Assembly: GCA_903917705.1 (NCBI GenBank)
Contig: CAIXBQ010000015.1
Span: 1-64,000, forward strand
Direction of reading: 5' to 3'
Source: an uncultured Verrucomicrobia subdivision 3 bacterium
GTDB lineage: Bacteria; Verrucomicrobiota; Verrucomicrobiia; Limisphaerales; UBA11358
Length of the DNA: 64,000 nt
In this document: positions 19,332-28,335 of the stretch, piece after piece
How positions within the stretch are numbered: position 1 is the stretch's first letter
Layout of the letters: each line of letters begins with the position of its first letter
The notes under the pieces: generated by a model
The model's input: only the letters and a program-made list of their open reading frames with translations
Told to the model about the DNA's origin: nothing
Databases searched by the model: none
Program-made: the position numbers and the translations under genes

Positions 19332-19778
19332 TTGTCTTCGACCCATTTGAGCCTGCATGTGCATGTGGTGTTTGGCACCAAACACCAACGGCCGTTCATG
19401 GCAACGGCATGGCGTCCACGACTCCATGCCTATTTGGGCGGCGCTGCAAAAATCCTCGAAGTCGTGCCGGAGGCCATCGGTGGCGTGGCGGATCATGTTC
19501 ATCTGCTATTGGGGCTGAAGGCGACGCATTGTTTATCCGACGTGATGCGCGATTTGAAGCGGGTTTCCTCGGCTTGGGTGCATGAGACGATTGGCGAGCG
19601 CGATTTCCAGTGGCAGGACGGTTATGGGACCTTCACGGTGAGCGTTTCCATGGTGGGAACGGTTCGTCATTACATCGCCAAGCAAGAGGAACATCATCGG
19701 AAAAAGACGTTTCAGGATGAATATGTAGAATTGCTCAAACACCACGGGGTGGAATACGACGAAAAATATCTTTGGTGA
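19332..19778 (+). CDS. Y1 transposase, IS200/TnpA(REP) family
   Basis: A 148-residue HUH single-strand DNA transposase. The metal-binding motif HVH is at H55-V56-H57 within ADHVHLLLGL, and the nucleophile is probably Y114 in VRHYIAKQ, followed by a basic HHRKK tail. Length and motif order are normal for the IS200/REP-associated family, and the gene looks intact. The start is TTG at 19332, preceded by a GCAGGAA-like ribosome binding site; the family usually begins MxSTHLSLHxH, which fits. It is enclosed by inverted palindromic repeats and followed by a perfect terminator hairpin. No accessory TnpB gene is present. Confidence 0.88.
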   Translation: MSSTHLSLHVHVVFGTKHQRPFMATAWRPRLHAYLGGAAKILEVVPEAIGGVADHVHLLLGLKATHCLSDVMRDLKRVSSAWVHETIGERDFQWQDGYGTFTVSVSMVGTVRHYIAKQEEHHRKKTFQDEYVELLKHHGVEYDEKYLW

Positions 19779-19785
19779 TTTCCGC

Positions 19786-19815
19786 CGCCCCGGCCGGGGC
19801 GGTTTAATTTTTTTG
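19786..19815 (+). terminator. intrinsic terminator after the transposase gene
   Basis: The perfect 18-base palindrome CCGCCCCGGCCGGGGCGG at 19786-19803 is followed by TTTAATTTTTTT, seven bases after the transposase stop codon. It is a strong Rho-independent terminator by form. Confidence 0.75.
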
Positions 19816-19832
19816 CGCGAAGACCGGGGGCG

Positions 19833-20141
19833 TTGCCCCCGGCTAATTTCCAGCAGCCCTCCGGGCTGAAAGAGTGCCGGGTGGCTCATTTGCCCTCCGG
19901 CGGCATTCATTTGCCGGTTAGGGGCATCCATATCCCGCCGCGGGGCATTCATTTGCCGCGGCGGGGCATATTTATCCCGCTGACCGGCATTCATACCCCG
20001 CTGAACGGGGTTCATATCCCGCCGGTCGGGATTAATATCCCGGGCGGGGGCATCCGTATCGCGGCGGACGGGATATATTTGCCGGAAAAGGGCATAAAAA
20101 TGCCGCTCGGGGGCGTTCATTTCCCGCCGAACGGCAATTGA
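19833..20141 (+). CDS. possible heptapeptide-repeat protein
   Basis: A 102-residue open frame whose residues 17-100 are twelve exact heptads of the form G-[IV]-x-[ILMF]-P-x-x, from AHLPSG through GIHIPPR, GIYLPEK and GVHFPPN. Glycine 1 is coded by both GGC and GGG, and isoleucine 2 by ATT, ATC and ATA, so codons drift while residues stay; this favours the frame being translated. Against it, the start is TTG 19833 inside the inverted repeat of the transposase unit, there is no signal peptide and no good ribosome binding site. The opposite strand is also open over the array (heptad RDMNAPx). Function unknown. Confidence 0.35.
   Translation: MPPANFQQPSGLKECRVAHLPSGGIHLPVRGIHIPPRGIHLPRRGIFIPLTGIHTPLNGVHIPPVGINIPGGGIRIAADGIYLPEKGIKMPLGGVHFPPNGN
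19880..20131 (+). repeat. array of twelve 21-bp tandem repeats
   Basis: Twelve consecutive units of exactly 21 bases, without any insertion or deletion, approximating GGGCATTCATATCCCGCCGNN. Units differ at many positions but keep the core CAT-CAT/TTGCCG. The array begins just after the right inverted repeat of the transposase unit and stops 40 bases before the stop codon of the opposite-strand gene at 20172. Confidence 0.85.
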
Positions 20142-20171
20142 AGGGTCGGAGTGCCATATTTAATGGACACT

Positions 20172-20783
20172 TTACGGGGTCGGCGTCGTGGGGGTGGTGG
20201 TTTTGGGGAGGCGCGGCTTGGCGAAATGGCTTTTCATGTAGTTGACGTAGGGGTCGTAGGCGCCGGTGCGGTTGTTGGCCTTGGCAAAGGCGTAAACGTC
20301 CAGGATGGCCAGCAACAGGTCGCTGCGCAGGGCCAGCTGGGTGTCTTGGATGAGCTGGTTGTTTTGGGCGGAGGCCATGGCCACGGTTTCCAGCGGGTTG
20401 AAGAGGGTGCCGTCCTTCTGGAATTCGGGGATGCTGAAGGTGGCGGGCAGCGCCTCGGGGAACTGGCTGACAAACAGCAGGGTTTGGGTGAGGACCTCGC
20501 CGCTTTTGTCGCCGATGTGCGGCAGATGCGCGCGCTCGTCGTCGGGGAGGTTGATGAGGAAGGGAATGTTCGTCCGGATCGTGGCGTAGGCCGCGAGGAT
20601 GGTGGTTAACGCTTGCGCCGAGAGTTCGGCGCTGACTTTGTTTTGTGTGCTCATTGATTTTTTTTGTGCTGCGATGGCCGCAACGACTTCTTCTAATGTC
20701 CCGTTCCATCTCAAGCCCGGCATCCCGAATCTAAGCGGGGTGCCGTCCGGCAACTTCATTCCCCAGCAAAGCGGCGTGGCCAT
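20172..20783 (-). CDS. conserved hypothetical protein
   Basis: A 203-residue, mostly helical soluble protein with no signal peptide. Its centre, with LPDDERAHLPHIGDKSGE, recalls a small family of uncharacterised proteins in Bacteroidetes and related phyla, and a Thr-Pro-rich tail (KTTTPTTPTP) ends it. The first 43 residues have a different character (Gly/Pro/Trp-rich), and a second start at Met44 (20654) begins the helical part, so either start is possible. It is convergent with the repeat array and divergent from the phosphoesterase gene. No enzymatic motif was found and no function is assigned. Confidence 0.65.
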   Translation of the reverse strand: MATPLCWGMKLPDGTPLRFGMPGLRWNGTLEEVVAAIAAQKKSMSTQNKVSAELSAQALTTILAAYATIRTNIPFLINLPDDERAHLPHIGDKSGEVLTQTLLFVSQFPEALPATFSIPEFQKDGTLFNPLETVAMASAQNNQLIQDTQLALRSDLLLAILDVYAFAKANNRTGAYDPYVNYMKSHFAKPRLPKTTTPTTPTP

Positions 20784-21011
20784 GTGTGTTATTTATTTAT
20801 GGTTGGCTGACTGGTCCCCCCCTTGGGAATAGCTAAGGTCTACACCCGCACGAAAATAGGGCAACGGGCGGCGTTGTCATTTACCAACCCTATTTTGTGG
20901 TGGCGCGGCGGGCCCAAACCGCATTCTGAAATGCCCGGCCGGTTTTCGCGGTCTTGCAAGGACGGGTTAATATTGGCAACCATTCGTCAACGCACACCGT
21001 CCATATTCATC

Positions 21012-23666
21012 ATGAAGCCCCACCCCGTTAACCGGTTTTTGCTCCTCGTATTCTGCTCATGGCTGTCTGCCTGTCTTCCCCTGCCGGCGCAACAGGCGCC
21101 GGTGGTGGCGCCCGTGGAGAGCGCCCAAACGGTGGCGGAGAAAAACATCCATCCCCGGCCCGCGCAGGGCGAATCTCCGGCCGAAGATTGGACGCTCAAG
21201 CAGGCTTGGAATCACGAGTCCAACCTGGCGCAGACGGGGCATCTCATCAGTCCGGCGGGCGCATCCATCCGGGTGAAGGGGCGCGTGATGAGCCTGGCGC
21301 TGGCCCGGGGCGGGCGGTTTCTCGTGGCCAAGACGGGCAACGTGCTGGCGATTGTGGACGCGGACAATTTCAAGGTCATCAAGCAATATCCTTTTCCGGA
21401 GGAGCAGGACGGAGGCTCGATGCATGGCCTGGCGGTCAGCGCCGATGGCGGCACGGTTTACTTCACGGGCCGGGACCGAAATCTTTATTCCGGCACGATT
21501 GACGATGCCGGCGCGCTGGTCTTTGGCCCAACCGTGGATCTCGCCGGGGACGGGAAGCTTGCCCCGAATCCGCTCGGCATCGCGCTGACTCCGGACGGCA
21601 AGTGCGCGGTGGTGGCGCTCGCGGTGGCCAATCAGGTGGCCGTGGTGGATCTCGCCACCCACAAAGTCAGCGCGAAGATTCCGGTGGGTGTCTGCCCGTA
21701 TGGCGTGGCGGTGAGCGCGGATGGCCAGACGGCGTTCGTCAGCAACTTCGGCGGCAGCCGCGCCCGCAAGGGGGACCGGACGGAGATTTCCGCCGGCACG
21801 GAGGTGGCGGTGGATGCGCGGTCGGTCGCCTTGCGCGGGACCGTTTCGGTCATTGATTTGAAGCGTAGGAAAGTGGTCGCGGAAATCGTGACGGACATCC
21901 ATCCGGAGGCGTTGACCCTTTCACCGGACGGCAAGCGGCTGTATGTGGTGGCTGCCAGCGGCGATGGCATTGCCGTGATCGATGTCGCCCGGCGCAAACT
22001 GGTCGCGCAGCTCGACACCAAGCCGCAGGCGGATTTGCCCTACGGCAGCCTGACGACGGGCGTGGCCACCAGCGCCGACGGGAAAATATTGTTCGCCGCC
22101 AACGCCGGCAACAACGCCATCGCGCTCCTCAACCCGGCGCGGCCAACAGATCCGCCGTATGGCTTCATCCCGGCGGGCGGCTTCCCGGGGTCGCTGGCCG
22201 TTCGCGGCAACGAATTGTTCATCGGCAATGTGCTCGGGTATTATGGCGATTTGCAGAAGGTCGCCCTGCCGGCGAACGCGGGGGAACTGGGGAAGATGAC
22301 CGCCGTTGCCCGCCAGGGTTTTCACCTGGCTGAAATGATCCGCGCGCAAGCCCGGGCGCAGTCCGGCGTCCTACCGAAGCCGGTGCCGGATAATCCGGGC
22401 GAACCGTCGCTCATCAAGCATGTGGTTTACGTCATCAAGGAGAACAAGAAGTTCGATCAGGTGCTCGGGGACATCGGCCGCGGCAACTGCGAGCCCCGGT
22501 TCTGCGAATTTCCCCGGACGACCACGCCGAACACCCATGCGCTGGCCGACCAGTTTGTTTTGCTGGATAATTATTATTGCAACGGCGTGTTGTCGTGCGA
22601 CGGGCATCAGTGGGCGGTTCAGGGGTTGACCTCGCCCATCCGCGAAAAAGACTGGAGCAACAAACACATCACCTACGGTTTCGGCGTGGATCCGCTCTGC
22701 TATGCGGGCTGCGGCTTCATCTGGGATCATCTGCTGCGGCAGGGCATCTCGTTCCGGAACTTCGGCGAATTCAATCACCCGCTGGTGGACCCGAAAGTGA
22801 AATGGCCGGAGAACTATCGCGCTTGGAAAGACCGGACGGGCGGGATCCAGTTCACCCCGAACTGCAAAATCGAAACCTTGCGCCGCTACAGCGACCCGCG
22901 CTATCCGGGCTGGGACATGGAGATACCCGACCAGGTTCGGGCGGATGCTTTCGTGGCCGCGCTGGCTGAATTTGAGCAAGCCCGGCAGATGCCGGAGTTT
23001 GTCGTTGTTTACCTGCCCAACGATCACACCCAGCACGGCGCGAAAGGCTCGCCCACGCCCCGCGCGTATGTCGCCGACAATGATCTTGCCACCGGGCGGA
23101 TCGTTGAAGCCCTATCGAAAAGTTCGTTTTGGAAAGACATGGCGGTGTTCGTGAACGAGGACGATCCGCAAACGGGCAACGACCATGTGGACGGTCACCG
23201 CTCGTTCTGTCTGCTGGCGGGTCCGTATGTGAAACGCGGCGGGACGGTCATCAGCCGGTTCTACAACCAGGATTCCGTGCTGCACACCATCTGCCGCATC
23301 TTCGGCGTGCCGCCGATGAATCAATTGGTGGCCATGGCGCCGGTGATGGCGGAATGTTTTCAGGACTCTCCCGATCTCGCGCCGTATGCCTGCGTGCCAC
23401 CGTCCGTCCCGATTGACGAATTGAATCCCGACCCCCGGAAGGCCGCCTCAAAGACGCAAGCCCGGCTTGCGCCGCTGACCGAGAAGCTGGATTTCTCCGA
23501 GCCGGACCGGATTGACCAGCAGGCGGAACTCTTCAGCCGGTGGGTCTGGTCCACCGTTCGTGGCGATGAACCGTTTCCCAAGGGATACATGGGCGCGCAC
23601 GGCAAAGGCCTCGCCTCGCTGGGCCTCCGACTCGATCCGGATCTTTTCGCGGAGGAAGATTTATGA
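21012..23666 (+). CDS. secreted YncE-like beta-propeller fused to a phosphoesterase domain
   Basis: An 884-residue exported protein. It has a signal peptide (residues ~8-26, ending LPLPAQQ), then a seven-bladed YncE/lactonase-type propeller (about residues 60-440) with repeated LxxSPDGK-style blade ends such as LTPDGKCAVVA and LSPDGKRLYVV. A C-terminal phosphoesterase domain of the phospholipase C/acid phosphatase superfamily begins at IKHVVYVIKENKKFDQVLGD and includes FVNEDDPQ and DGHRS metal-site motifs. ATG 21012 was chosen over upstream in-frame starts because it opens the signal peptide. The stop overlaps the next gene's ATG by four bases, which indicates translational coupling and makes it the first gene of the glycan locus. 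The substrate is unknown. Confidence 0.9.
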   Translation: MKPHPVNRFLLLVFCSWLSACLPLPAQQAPVVAPVESAQTVAEKNIHPRPAQGESPAEDWTLKQAWNHESNLAQTGHLISPAGASIRVKGRVMSLALARGGRFLVAKTGNVLAIVDADNFKVIKQYPFPEEQDGGSMHGLAVSADGGTVYFTGRDRNLYSGTIDDAGALVFGPTVDLAGDGKLAPNPLGIALTPDGKCAVVALAVANQVAVVDLATHKVSAKIPVGVCPYGVAVSADGQTAFVSNFGGSRARKGDRTEISAGTEVAVDARSVALRGTVSVIDLKRRKVVAEIVTDIHPEALTLSPDGKRLYVVAASGDGIAVIDVARRKLVAQLDTKPQADLPYGSLTTGVATSADGKILFAANAGNNAIALLNPARPTDPPYGFIPAGGFPGSLAVRGNELFIGNVLGYYGDLQKVALPANAGELGKMTAVARQGFHLAEMIRAQARAQSGVLPKPVPDNPGEPSLIKHVVYVIKENKKFDQVLGDIGRGNCEPRFCEFPRTTTPNTHALADQFVLLDNYYCNGVLSCDGHQWAVQGLTSPIREKDWSNKHITYGFGVDPLCYAGCGFIWDHLLRQGISFRNFGEFNHPLVDPKVKWPENYRAWKDRTGGIQFTPNCKIETLRRYSDPRYPGWDMEIPDQVRADAFVAALAEFEQARQMPEFVVVYLPNDHTQHGAKGSPTPRAYVADNDLATGRIVEALSKSSFWKDMAVFVNEDDPQTGNDHVDGHRSFCLLAGPYVKRGGTVISRFYNQDSVLHTICRIFGVPPMNQLVAMAPVMAECFQDSPDLAPYACVPPSVPIDELNPDPRKAASKTQARLAPLTEKLDFSEPDRIDQQAELFSRWVWSTVRGDEPFPKGYMGAHGKGLASLGLRLDPDLFAEEDL

Positions 23667-25714
23667 ACAACCCGAATCAGAATCAAACCGGCAGACTGTT
23701 CGTGAACGTCGTGTTTTTCTTTGCCGCCATCATATTCGCGGCCGCGGCGGAATCATCAGAGATCAAAATCAAAGTCAGGCCCGAGATCACCGTTGCCAAA
23801 CCCGTAAGCCCGCTGCTGCTCGGCGGCTTCATCGAACTGGCTTTTGGCCGCACGGAAAATCTCCTCGCGGAAAAACTGTATGACCGGGGTTTTGAACTGC
23901 CGGAAAATTTCACATTCAATCGCGGCTGGTGCACCTTTACCAAGGCGAAGCCGGAACTGGAGGATTGGTGGCATTCGGGATACGAGGAGCATCGCTGGCA
24001 CTTGCTCCGGAGTACTGACGACCAGTCCTCGGTCTTAAAGCGGCTTGGCGATACCTGGCCGGCTCCGCCGAGCGGAAAGTTTTATGCGGAGGTAAAGAAC
24101 ACCTCAAAAACCGACCCGGTCAGCCTGATGCAGGATGGCATCTGGATTGAAGCCGGTGTGGCGCATGTGTTTTCCGGTCTCTTTTGTGATGGGACATACT
24201 TCAGCGCGGAACCCGTCAGTGCCAAACCGGTGGATTTAGAAATTGCACTTCTCCCGGATGGACAGCCGGAAGGCCAGCCCTTGAGTTCTGTCCGCCTCCA
24301 GGTGGACGCGACGACGTTTCGACGGTTTTCGGTCATGTTGCCCGCGGTTGCCAAATCCGGTCGCGCAATGCTGGTCATCCGGGTTCCGCCTGGACGGAAA
24401 ATCGCGTGCGACAATCTTTCGTTGCTGCCCGCAGACAACATTGACGGCGTGCGGCGAGAGGTGGTGGAGGCGTTTCACGCGGTGCCGCAAGCCGTCATCC
24501 GGTTTCCCGGCGGTTGTTTCGCCTCCAGTTATCATTGGCAGGATGGAATCGGCGATTTGGACGCCCGGCCGGTGGACTATCATAACTGGTGGGATAATCC
24601 ACTGATCAACGATTTCGGAACGGTGGAGTTCCTCAAGTTCTGCCGCCATGTCGGGTCGGAGCCGATGCTCTGTGTCCCGGTGATGTTTGGCGATGAGGTG
24701 AATGCCGCTGACTGGGTGGCGTTCTGCAACAAGCCCGGACATCGCCTGCAGCCGGGTTCGGGGCTGGCGAAGCCGCTGCCCGTAAAATTCTGGGAGTTGG
24801 ATAATGAAACGTATCGCCGCATGGATGCCATCACCTATGCCCATCGCTGCGTGACGTTTTCCACCGCCATGAAGCGGGTGGACCCCGGCATCCAGACCAT
24901 CATGAATTGCTACTGGGTCTATCACAAGAAGCTGAAGGAGATGCTGGAGATCGCCGGTCCCTCCATCAATCTGGTCAACGACCGCGGCGGCACGATTGCG
25001 GAGCTAAGGAGTGATCTTGAGGAATTGAAACGCTACAACGCGGCGCATCATAGCCAAATCGGCCTCTGCCACTCGGAATACCGCGCCAACAGCTATGACC
25101 TGCCCGTGGGCAAAGCCGTCGCCGGTGACAATGAAGGCCTGAACCAGCCCAAGGCGGAGGACACCAAGGATACCATTCTGGCCAAGGCCAGCCGGTGGTC
25201 CTATGGATTGAGCGTGCTGTGCGATTTTCTGGATTACCAGAGTTTCGGCGGCGACTTCCGGTTTGCCAATTTCACGGAATCCACGGATGGCTGGGGCGAG
25301 AATTTAATCAACATAGCCAAGACCAGAGTGTATCCCTCGGCGGCGGGAGAGGCCCTGGTCTTCCTACGCCGGCAGCAAATGGCCTGGCCGCTTGCCTTGG
25401 ACAATACGAGTCTGCCGAAAACGTGCCGGGTTCAAGCGGCATGGGACAAGGACAAAAAGAATTTGATCATCTTCATCCTATACCTGAGCGGAAATCAGCA
25501 GACCATGGAACTGGACCTATCCAGCCTGCCGGCAAAACTTGCACCGACAGCCAAGCTTGAAACTGTGTTTGCCGATTCGCCAAGAGTTTTCGTGTCCGAG
25601 ACGGGACCCGATCCCATCTTGCGGGATTCGTCGGTCGTCCGGGGCGAGCACGGCATCTATAAAATTCCAGGCAAGCCTTGGTCGGCTATTGCGCTGCACA
25701 TTCCGATTCAATAA
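23663..25714 (+). CDS. secreted GH51-like alpha-L-arabinofuranosidase
   Basis: A 683-residue secreted glycosidase. A signal peptide (residues ~12-32) is followed by a carbohydrate-binding-like insert (about 60-255) and then a TIM barrel with RFPGGCFASSYHWQDGIGD, a close analogue of the GH51 motif that carries the substrate-binding Asn/Gly block. The acid/base is probably E382 in WELDNET and the nucleophile E472 in HSEYRAN, 90 residues apart. A C-terminal beta domain closes it. The usual GNE is DNE here and the family Asn after GG is replaced by Cys, so it is a divergent member. It overlaps the preceding gene by ATGA and likely removes alpha-arabinofuranose branches. Confidence 0.83.
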   Translation: MNNPNQNQTGRLFVNVVFFFAAIIFAAAAESSEIKIKVRPEITVAKPVSPLLLGGFIELAFGRTENLLAEKLYDRGFELPENFTFNRGWCTFTKAKPELEDWWHSGYEEHRWHLLRSTDDQSSVLKRLGDTWPAPPSGKFYAEVKNTSKTDPVSLMQDGIWIEAGVAHVFSGLFCDGTYFSAEPVSAKPVDLEIALLPDGQPEGQPLSSVRLQVDATTFRRFSVMLPAVAKSGRAMLVIRVPPGRKIACDNLSLLPADNIDGVRREVVEAFHAVPQAVIRFPGGCFASSYHWQDGIGDLDARPVDYHNWWDNPLINDFGTVEFLKFCRHVGSEPMLCVPVMFGDEVNAADWVAFCNKPGHRLQPGSGLAKPLPVKFWELDNETYRRMDAITYAHRCVTFSTAMKRVDPGIQTIMNCYWVYHKKLKEMLEIAGPSINLVNDRGGTIAELRSDLEELKRYNAAHHSQIGLCHSEYRANSYDLPVGKAVAGDNEGLNQPKAEDTKDTILAKASRWSYGLSVLCDFLDYQSFGGDFRFANFTESTDGWGENLINIAKTRVYPSAAGEALVFLRRQQMAWPLALDNTSLPKTCRVQAAWDKDKKNLIIFILYLSGNQQTMELDLSSLPAKLAPTAKLETVFADSPRVFVSETGPDPILRDSSVVRGEHGIYKIPGKPWSAIALHIPIQ

Positions 25715-25737
25715 GAATCTCACAACTTACACACAAC

Positions 25738-28245
25738 ATGGGAAAGCTACCTGCCTGCTGGTTCGCGACCTTGGCGATGAGCGTGACGATGTTACACGGC
25801 GGCGTTGACGTTGTGGCCGGTCCGGACATCACCGGAACAAACGATTTCTATGTCAGCAACCGGAAGCCGCTGGAAGCAAGCCGGTTTATTCCATTACCCA
25901 TAGGTTCAGTGGAGCCCAAGGGCTGGCTGCTGGAAGTTCTGAAACGTCAGCGCGACGGTTTGTGCGGTCATCTGGGCGAAATCAGCATCTGGTTGCAAAA
26001 GGATGGTAACGCCTGGTTGAGCCATGACGGCCGGGGTAAATACGGCTGGGAGGAACTGCCATATTGGCTCAAAGGCTACATCCAGCTTGCCTACATTGTC
26101 AAAGACCCGAAGATGATCACCGAAAGTCAGGTATGGATTGAGGGAGCGCTGAAAAGCCAGCGAGAGAATGGCGACTTCGGTCCGGACCAGAAATTCAAGG
26201 ATGGCACGCGTGACTTTTGGGCGAACATGACGATGCTGTTTTGTCTGGAAACATATTACGAGCATTCCCGCGATACGCGCGTGCTGGATTTGATGACACG
26301 GTATTTCAAATATCACCTCACTGTGCCGGATCACCAGTTGCTGACGGGTTACTGGCAGAAGATGCGCGGCGGCGACGAGCTTTACAGCATCTACTGGCTT
26401 TACAACCGCACGGGTGACGCGTTTCTGTTGGAACTGGCGGACAAAATCCACCGGGCTACCGCCAATTGGGAAATGCCGGGGAATCTTCCGAACTGGCACA
26501 ATGTGAATATCGCCGAATCTTTCCGCGAACCGGGCACGCATTATCTGCAATCCCACCAGGTCGCCGAGTTGCAGGCCAGCTACGCCGACTACCGGGAAGT
26601 TCGCAAACGCTATGGCCAGGTGCCCGGCGGCATGTTTGGCGCCGATGAAAACTGTCGGCCCGGCTATTCTGACCCGCGGCAGGGCATTGAAGCCTGCGGC
26701 ATGGTGGAACAAATGTTGTCCGACGAATTGCTGATGCAGATGACCGGCGATCCTTTTTGGGCGGACAACTGCGAGAATGTTGCCTTCAATACTTATCCGG
26801 CCGCACTGACGCCGGACCTGCGGGCGCTGCGTTATATCACCGCGCCGAACATGGTGGTGAGCGATGCCCTCAATCACGCACCCGGTATTCAAAACAGCGG
26901 TCCGTTCCTGTTGATGAATCCGTTCAGCTCCCGCTGCTGCCAGCATAATCATTCGATGGGCTGGCCGTATTTCAACAAACATCTCTGGCTGGCCACGCCG
27001 GACAATGGCCTGTGCGCCGCCCTCTACAGCGCGAGCGAGGTGTCAGCGCAGGTGGGCGACGGCAGTCGGATTCGAGTCGAGGAGGCTACGCACTATCCGT
27101 TCGCGGGCACGATTAATTTTATACTGCATGCCACGAAATCCGTGACGTTCCCGCTTTATCTGCGCATTCCCGGGTGGAGTAAATCGGCAACCATTTCCGT
27201 CAATGGCAGCAAGGTCGACGTCCAGCCGGAAGGCGGGAGATATGTGCGGATTGTCCGCGAATGGAGAAACCACGACCGGGTGACCCTCGAATTGCCCATG
27301 AACATATCCCTGCAGCGCTGGGCGGCCAACCATGACAGTGTGAGTGTGAACTGCGGTCCGCTGACCTTCTCGCTGAAAATCGGCGAGCGGATCGCTCGGG
27401 TGGATAGTTCCAAGACGGCGATTGGAGATTCCGGCTGGCAACCGGCGGCTGATCCGGCGCAGTGGCCCTCATTTGGCATTTATCCGACGACGGCTTGGAA
27501 TTTCGGCCTGGTATTGGATGACGCGCATCCGGAACAGTCGTTTACCATCAAAACCCTGCCGTGGCCGAAGGATGATTATCCGTTCACACCCGAAAGCGCG
27601 CCGATTCAGATTGTCGCCCGGGGAAAACAAATCCCCGAATGGACTCTGGACCAATACGGTCTGTGCGCCGTCCTTCAAGCCAGCCCAGCCCGGAGCGAAC
27701 AAACGGTGGAAAAAATAACCTTGATTCCGATGGGCGCAGCCCGGCTGCGGATTTCTGCTTTTCCGACCATCGGCCACGGTCCGGACGCGCGTCGGTGGGT
27801 TCTGCCCGCCAGGCCCCAAAAAGCGCTCTACCACGCCAGCGCCTCGCATTGTTTCGCTGGCGACACCGCGGATGCACTAGCTGACGGCCTGGTGCCGGCA
27901 TCATCCAGGGATCAGACAATCCCCCGTTTTACGTGGTGGGATCACCGGGGTTCGACGGAATGGGTGCAGTTCGATTTTCCGCAACCGAGGGAGGTTTCCG
28001 GGGTGGAAGTCTATTGGTTTGACGACACCGGCGTGGGCCGATGCCGCATCCCAAAAACATGGCGCTTGTTTTACAAAGGGGGGAGTGAATGGAAGCCGTT
28101 GCCCGGCACTGTGACGGCTACCGCGACCGCTGATCAGTTTAATTTGATGTCATTCCCATCTTTTAAAACCCCAGCCCTCCGGATTGAGGCCGCTCTAAAA
28201 TCTGGATTTTCCGCCGGCATTCTGGAGTGGCGCGTAAAACCATAG
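25738..28245 (+). CDS. secreted beta-L-arabinofuranosidase, GH127/GH146 (DUF1680) family
   Basis: An 835-residue secreted glycosidase with an (alpha/alpha)6 barrel of the former DUF1680 group. The family's zinc-binding Glu plus three Cys set is present: E318 and C320 in GIEACGM, and C400-C401 in RCCQHN. In characterised members one of these cysteines is the nucleophile. Jelly-roll domains follow, and the last ~120 residues resemble a discoidin-like binding domain (STEWVQFDFPQPREVSGVEV). ATG 25738 was chosen because a signal peptide follows (residues ~4-20). It lies 23 bases after the GH51-like gene, in the same apparent operon. It should release beta-arabinofuranose, as found on extensin, arabinan or RG-II. 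Confidence 0.88.
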   Translation: MGKLPACWFATLAMSVTMLHGGVDVVAGPDITGTNDFYVSNRKPLEASRFIPLPIGSVEPKGWLLEVLKRQRDGLCGHLGEISIWLQKDGNAWLSHDGRGKYGWEELPYWLKGYIQLAYIVKDPKMITESQVWIEGALKSQRENGDFGPDQKFKDGTRDFWANMTMLFCLETYYEHSRDTRVLDLMTRYFKYHLTVPDHQLLTGYWQKMRGGDELYSIYWLYNRTGDAFLLELADKIHRATANWEMPGNLPNWHNVNIAESFREPGTHYLQSHQVAELQASYADYREVRKRYGQVPGGMFGADENCRPGYSDPRQGIEACGMVEQMLSDELLMQMTGDPFWADNCENVAFNTYPAALTPDLRALRYITAPNMVVSDALNHAPGIQNSGPFLLMNPFSSRCCQHNHSMGWPYFNKHLWLATPDNGLCAALYSASEVSAQVGDGSRIRVEEATHYPFAGTINFILHATKSVTFPLYLRIPGWSKSATISVNGSKVDVQPEGGRYVRIVREWRNHDRVTLELPMNISLQRWAANHDSVSVNCGPLTFSLKIGERIARVDSSKTAIGDSGWQPAADPAQWPSFGIYPTTAWNFGLVLDDAHPEQSFTIKTLPWPKDDYPFTPESAPIQIVARGKQIPEWTLDQYGLCAVLQASPARSEQTVEKITLIPMGAARLRISAFPTIGHGPDARRWVLPARPQKALYHASASHCFAGDTADALADGLVPASSRDQTIPRFTWWDHRGSTEWVQFDFPQPREVSGVEVYWFDDTGVGRCRIPKTWRLFYKGGSEWKPLPGTVTATATADQFNLMSFPSFKTPALRIEAALKSGFSAGILEWRVKP

Positions 28246-28335
28246 CCAATCAACCTGATAACACCCGAAAGCAAAAACCTGTATTTACGTGCGCTTGGAA
28301 TGCCGCCCGCCACCGACCTGAACCGACAAACCAAA

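Larger units (their letters stand above)
19231..19868. mobile_element. TnpA(REP)-type transposase unit with 32-bp inverted repeats
   Basis: The left repeat 19231-19262 and right repeat 19837-19868 are inverted copies of each other, 32 bases long and differing only around the centre (CTGTGGG against CTGCTGG). Between them lie the transposase gene and further perfect hairpins: GCGCCCC/GGGGCGC at 19297-19313 and the terminator at 19786-19803. This is the arrangement of a REP-associated tyrosine transposase and its palindromes (a BIME-like unit). Confidence 0.7.

Noticed and set aside
19533-20120. 195-codon minus-strand frame across the 21-bp repeats with an RDMNAPx heptad
   Set aside because: It extends into antisense of the transposase and does not show the synonymous codon drift seen on the plus strand; kept only as an alternative for the repeat array.
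19880-20131. CRISPR array
   Set aside because: Units are 21 bases with no spacer between them, all degenerate copies of one another, and there are no cas genes.
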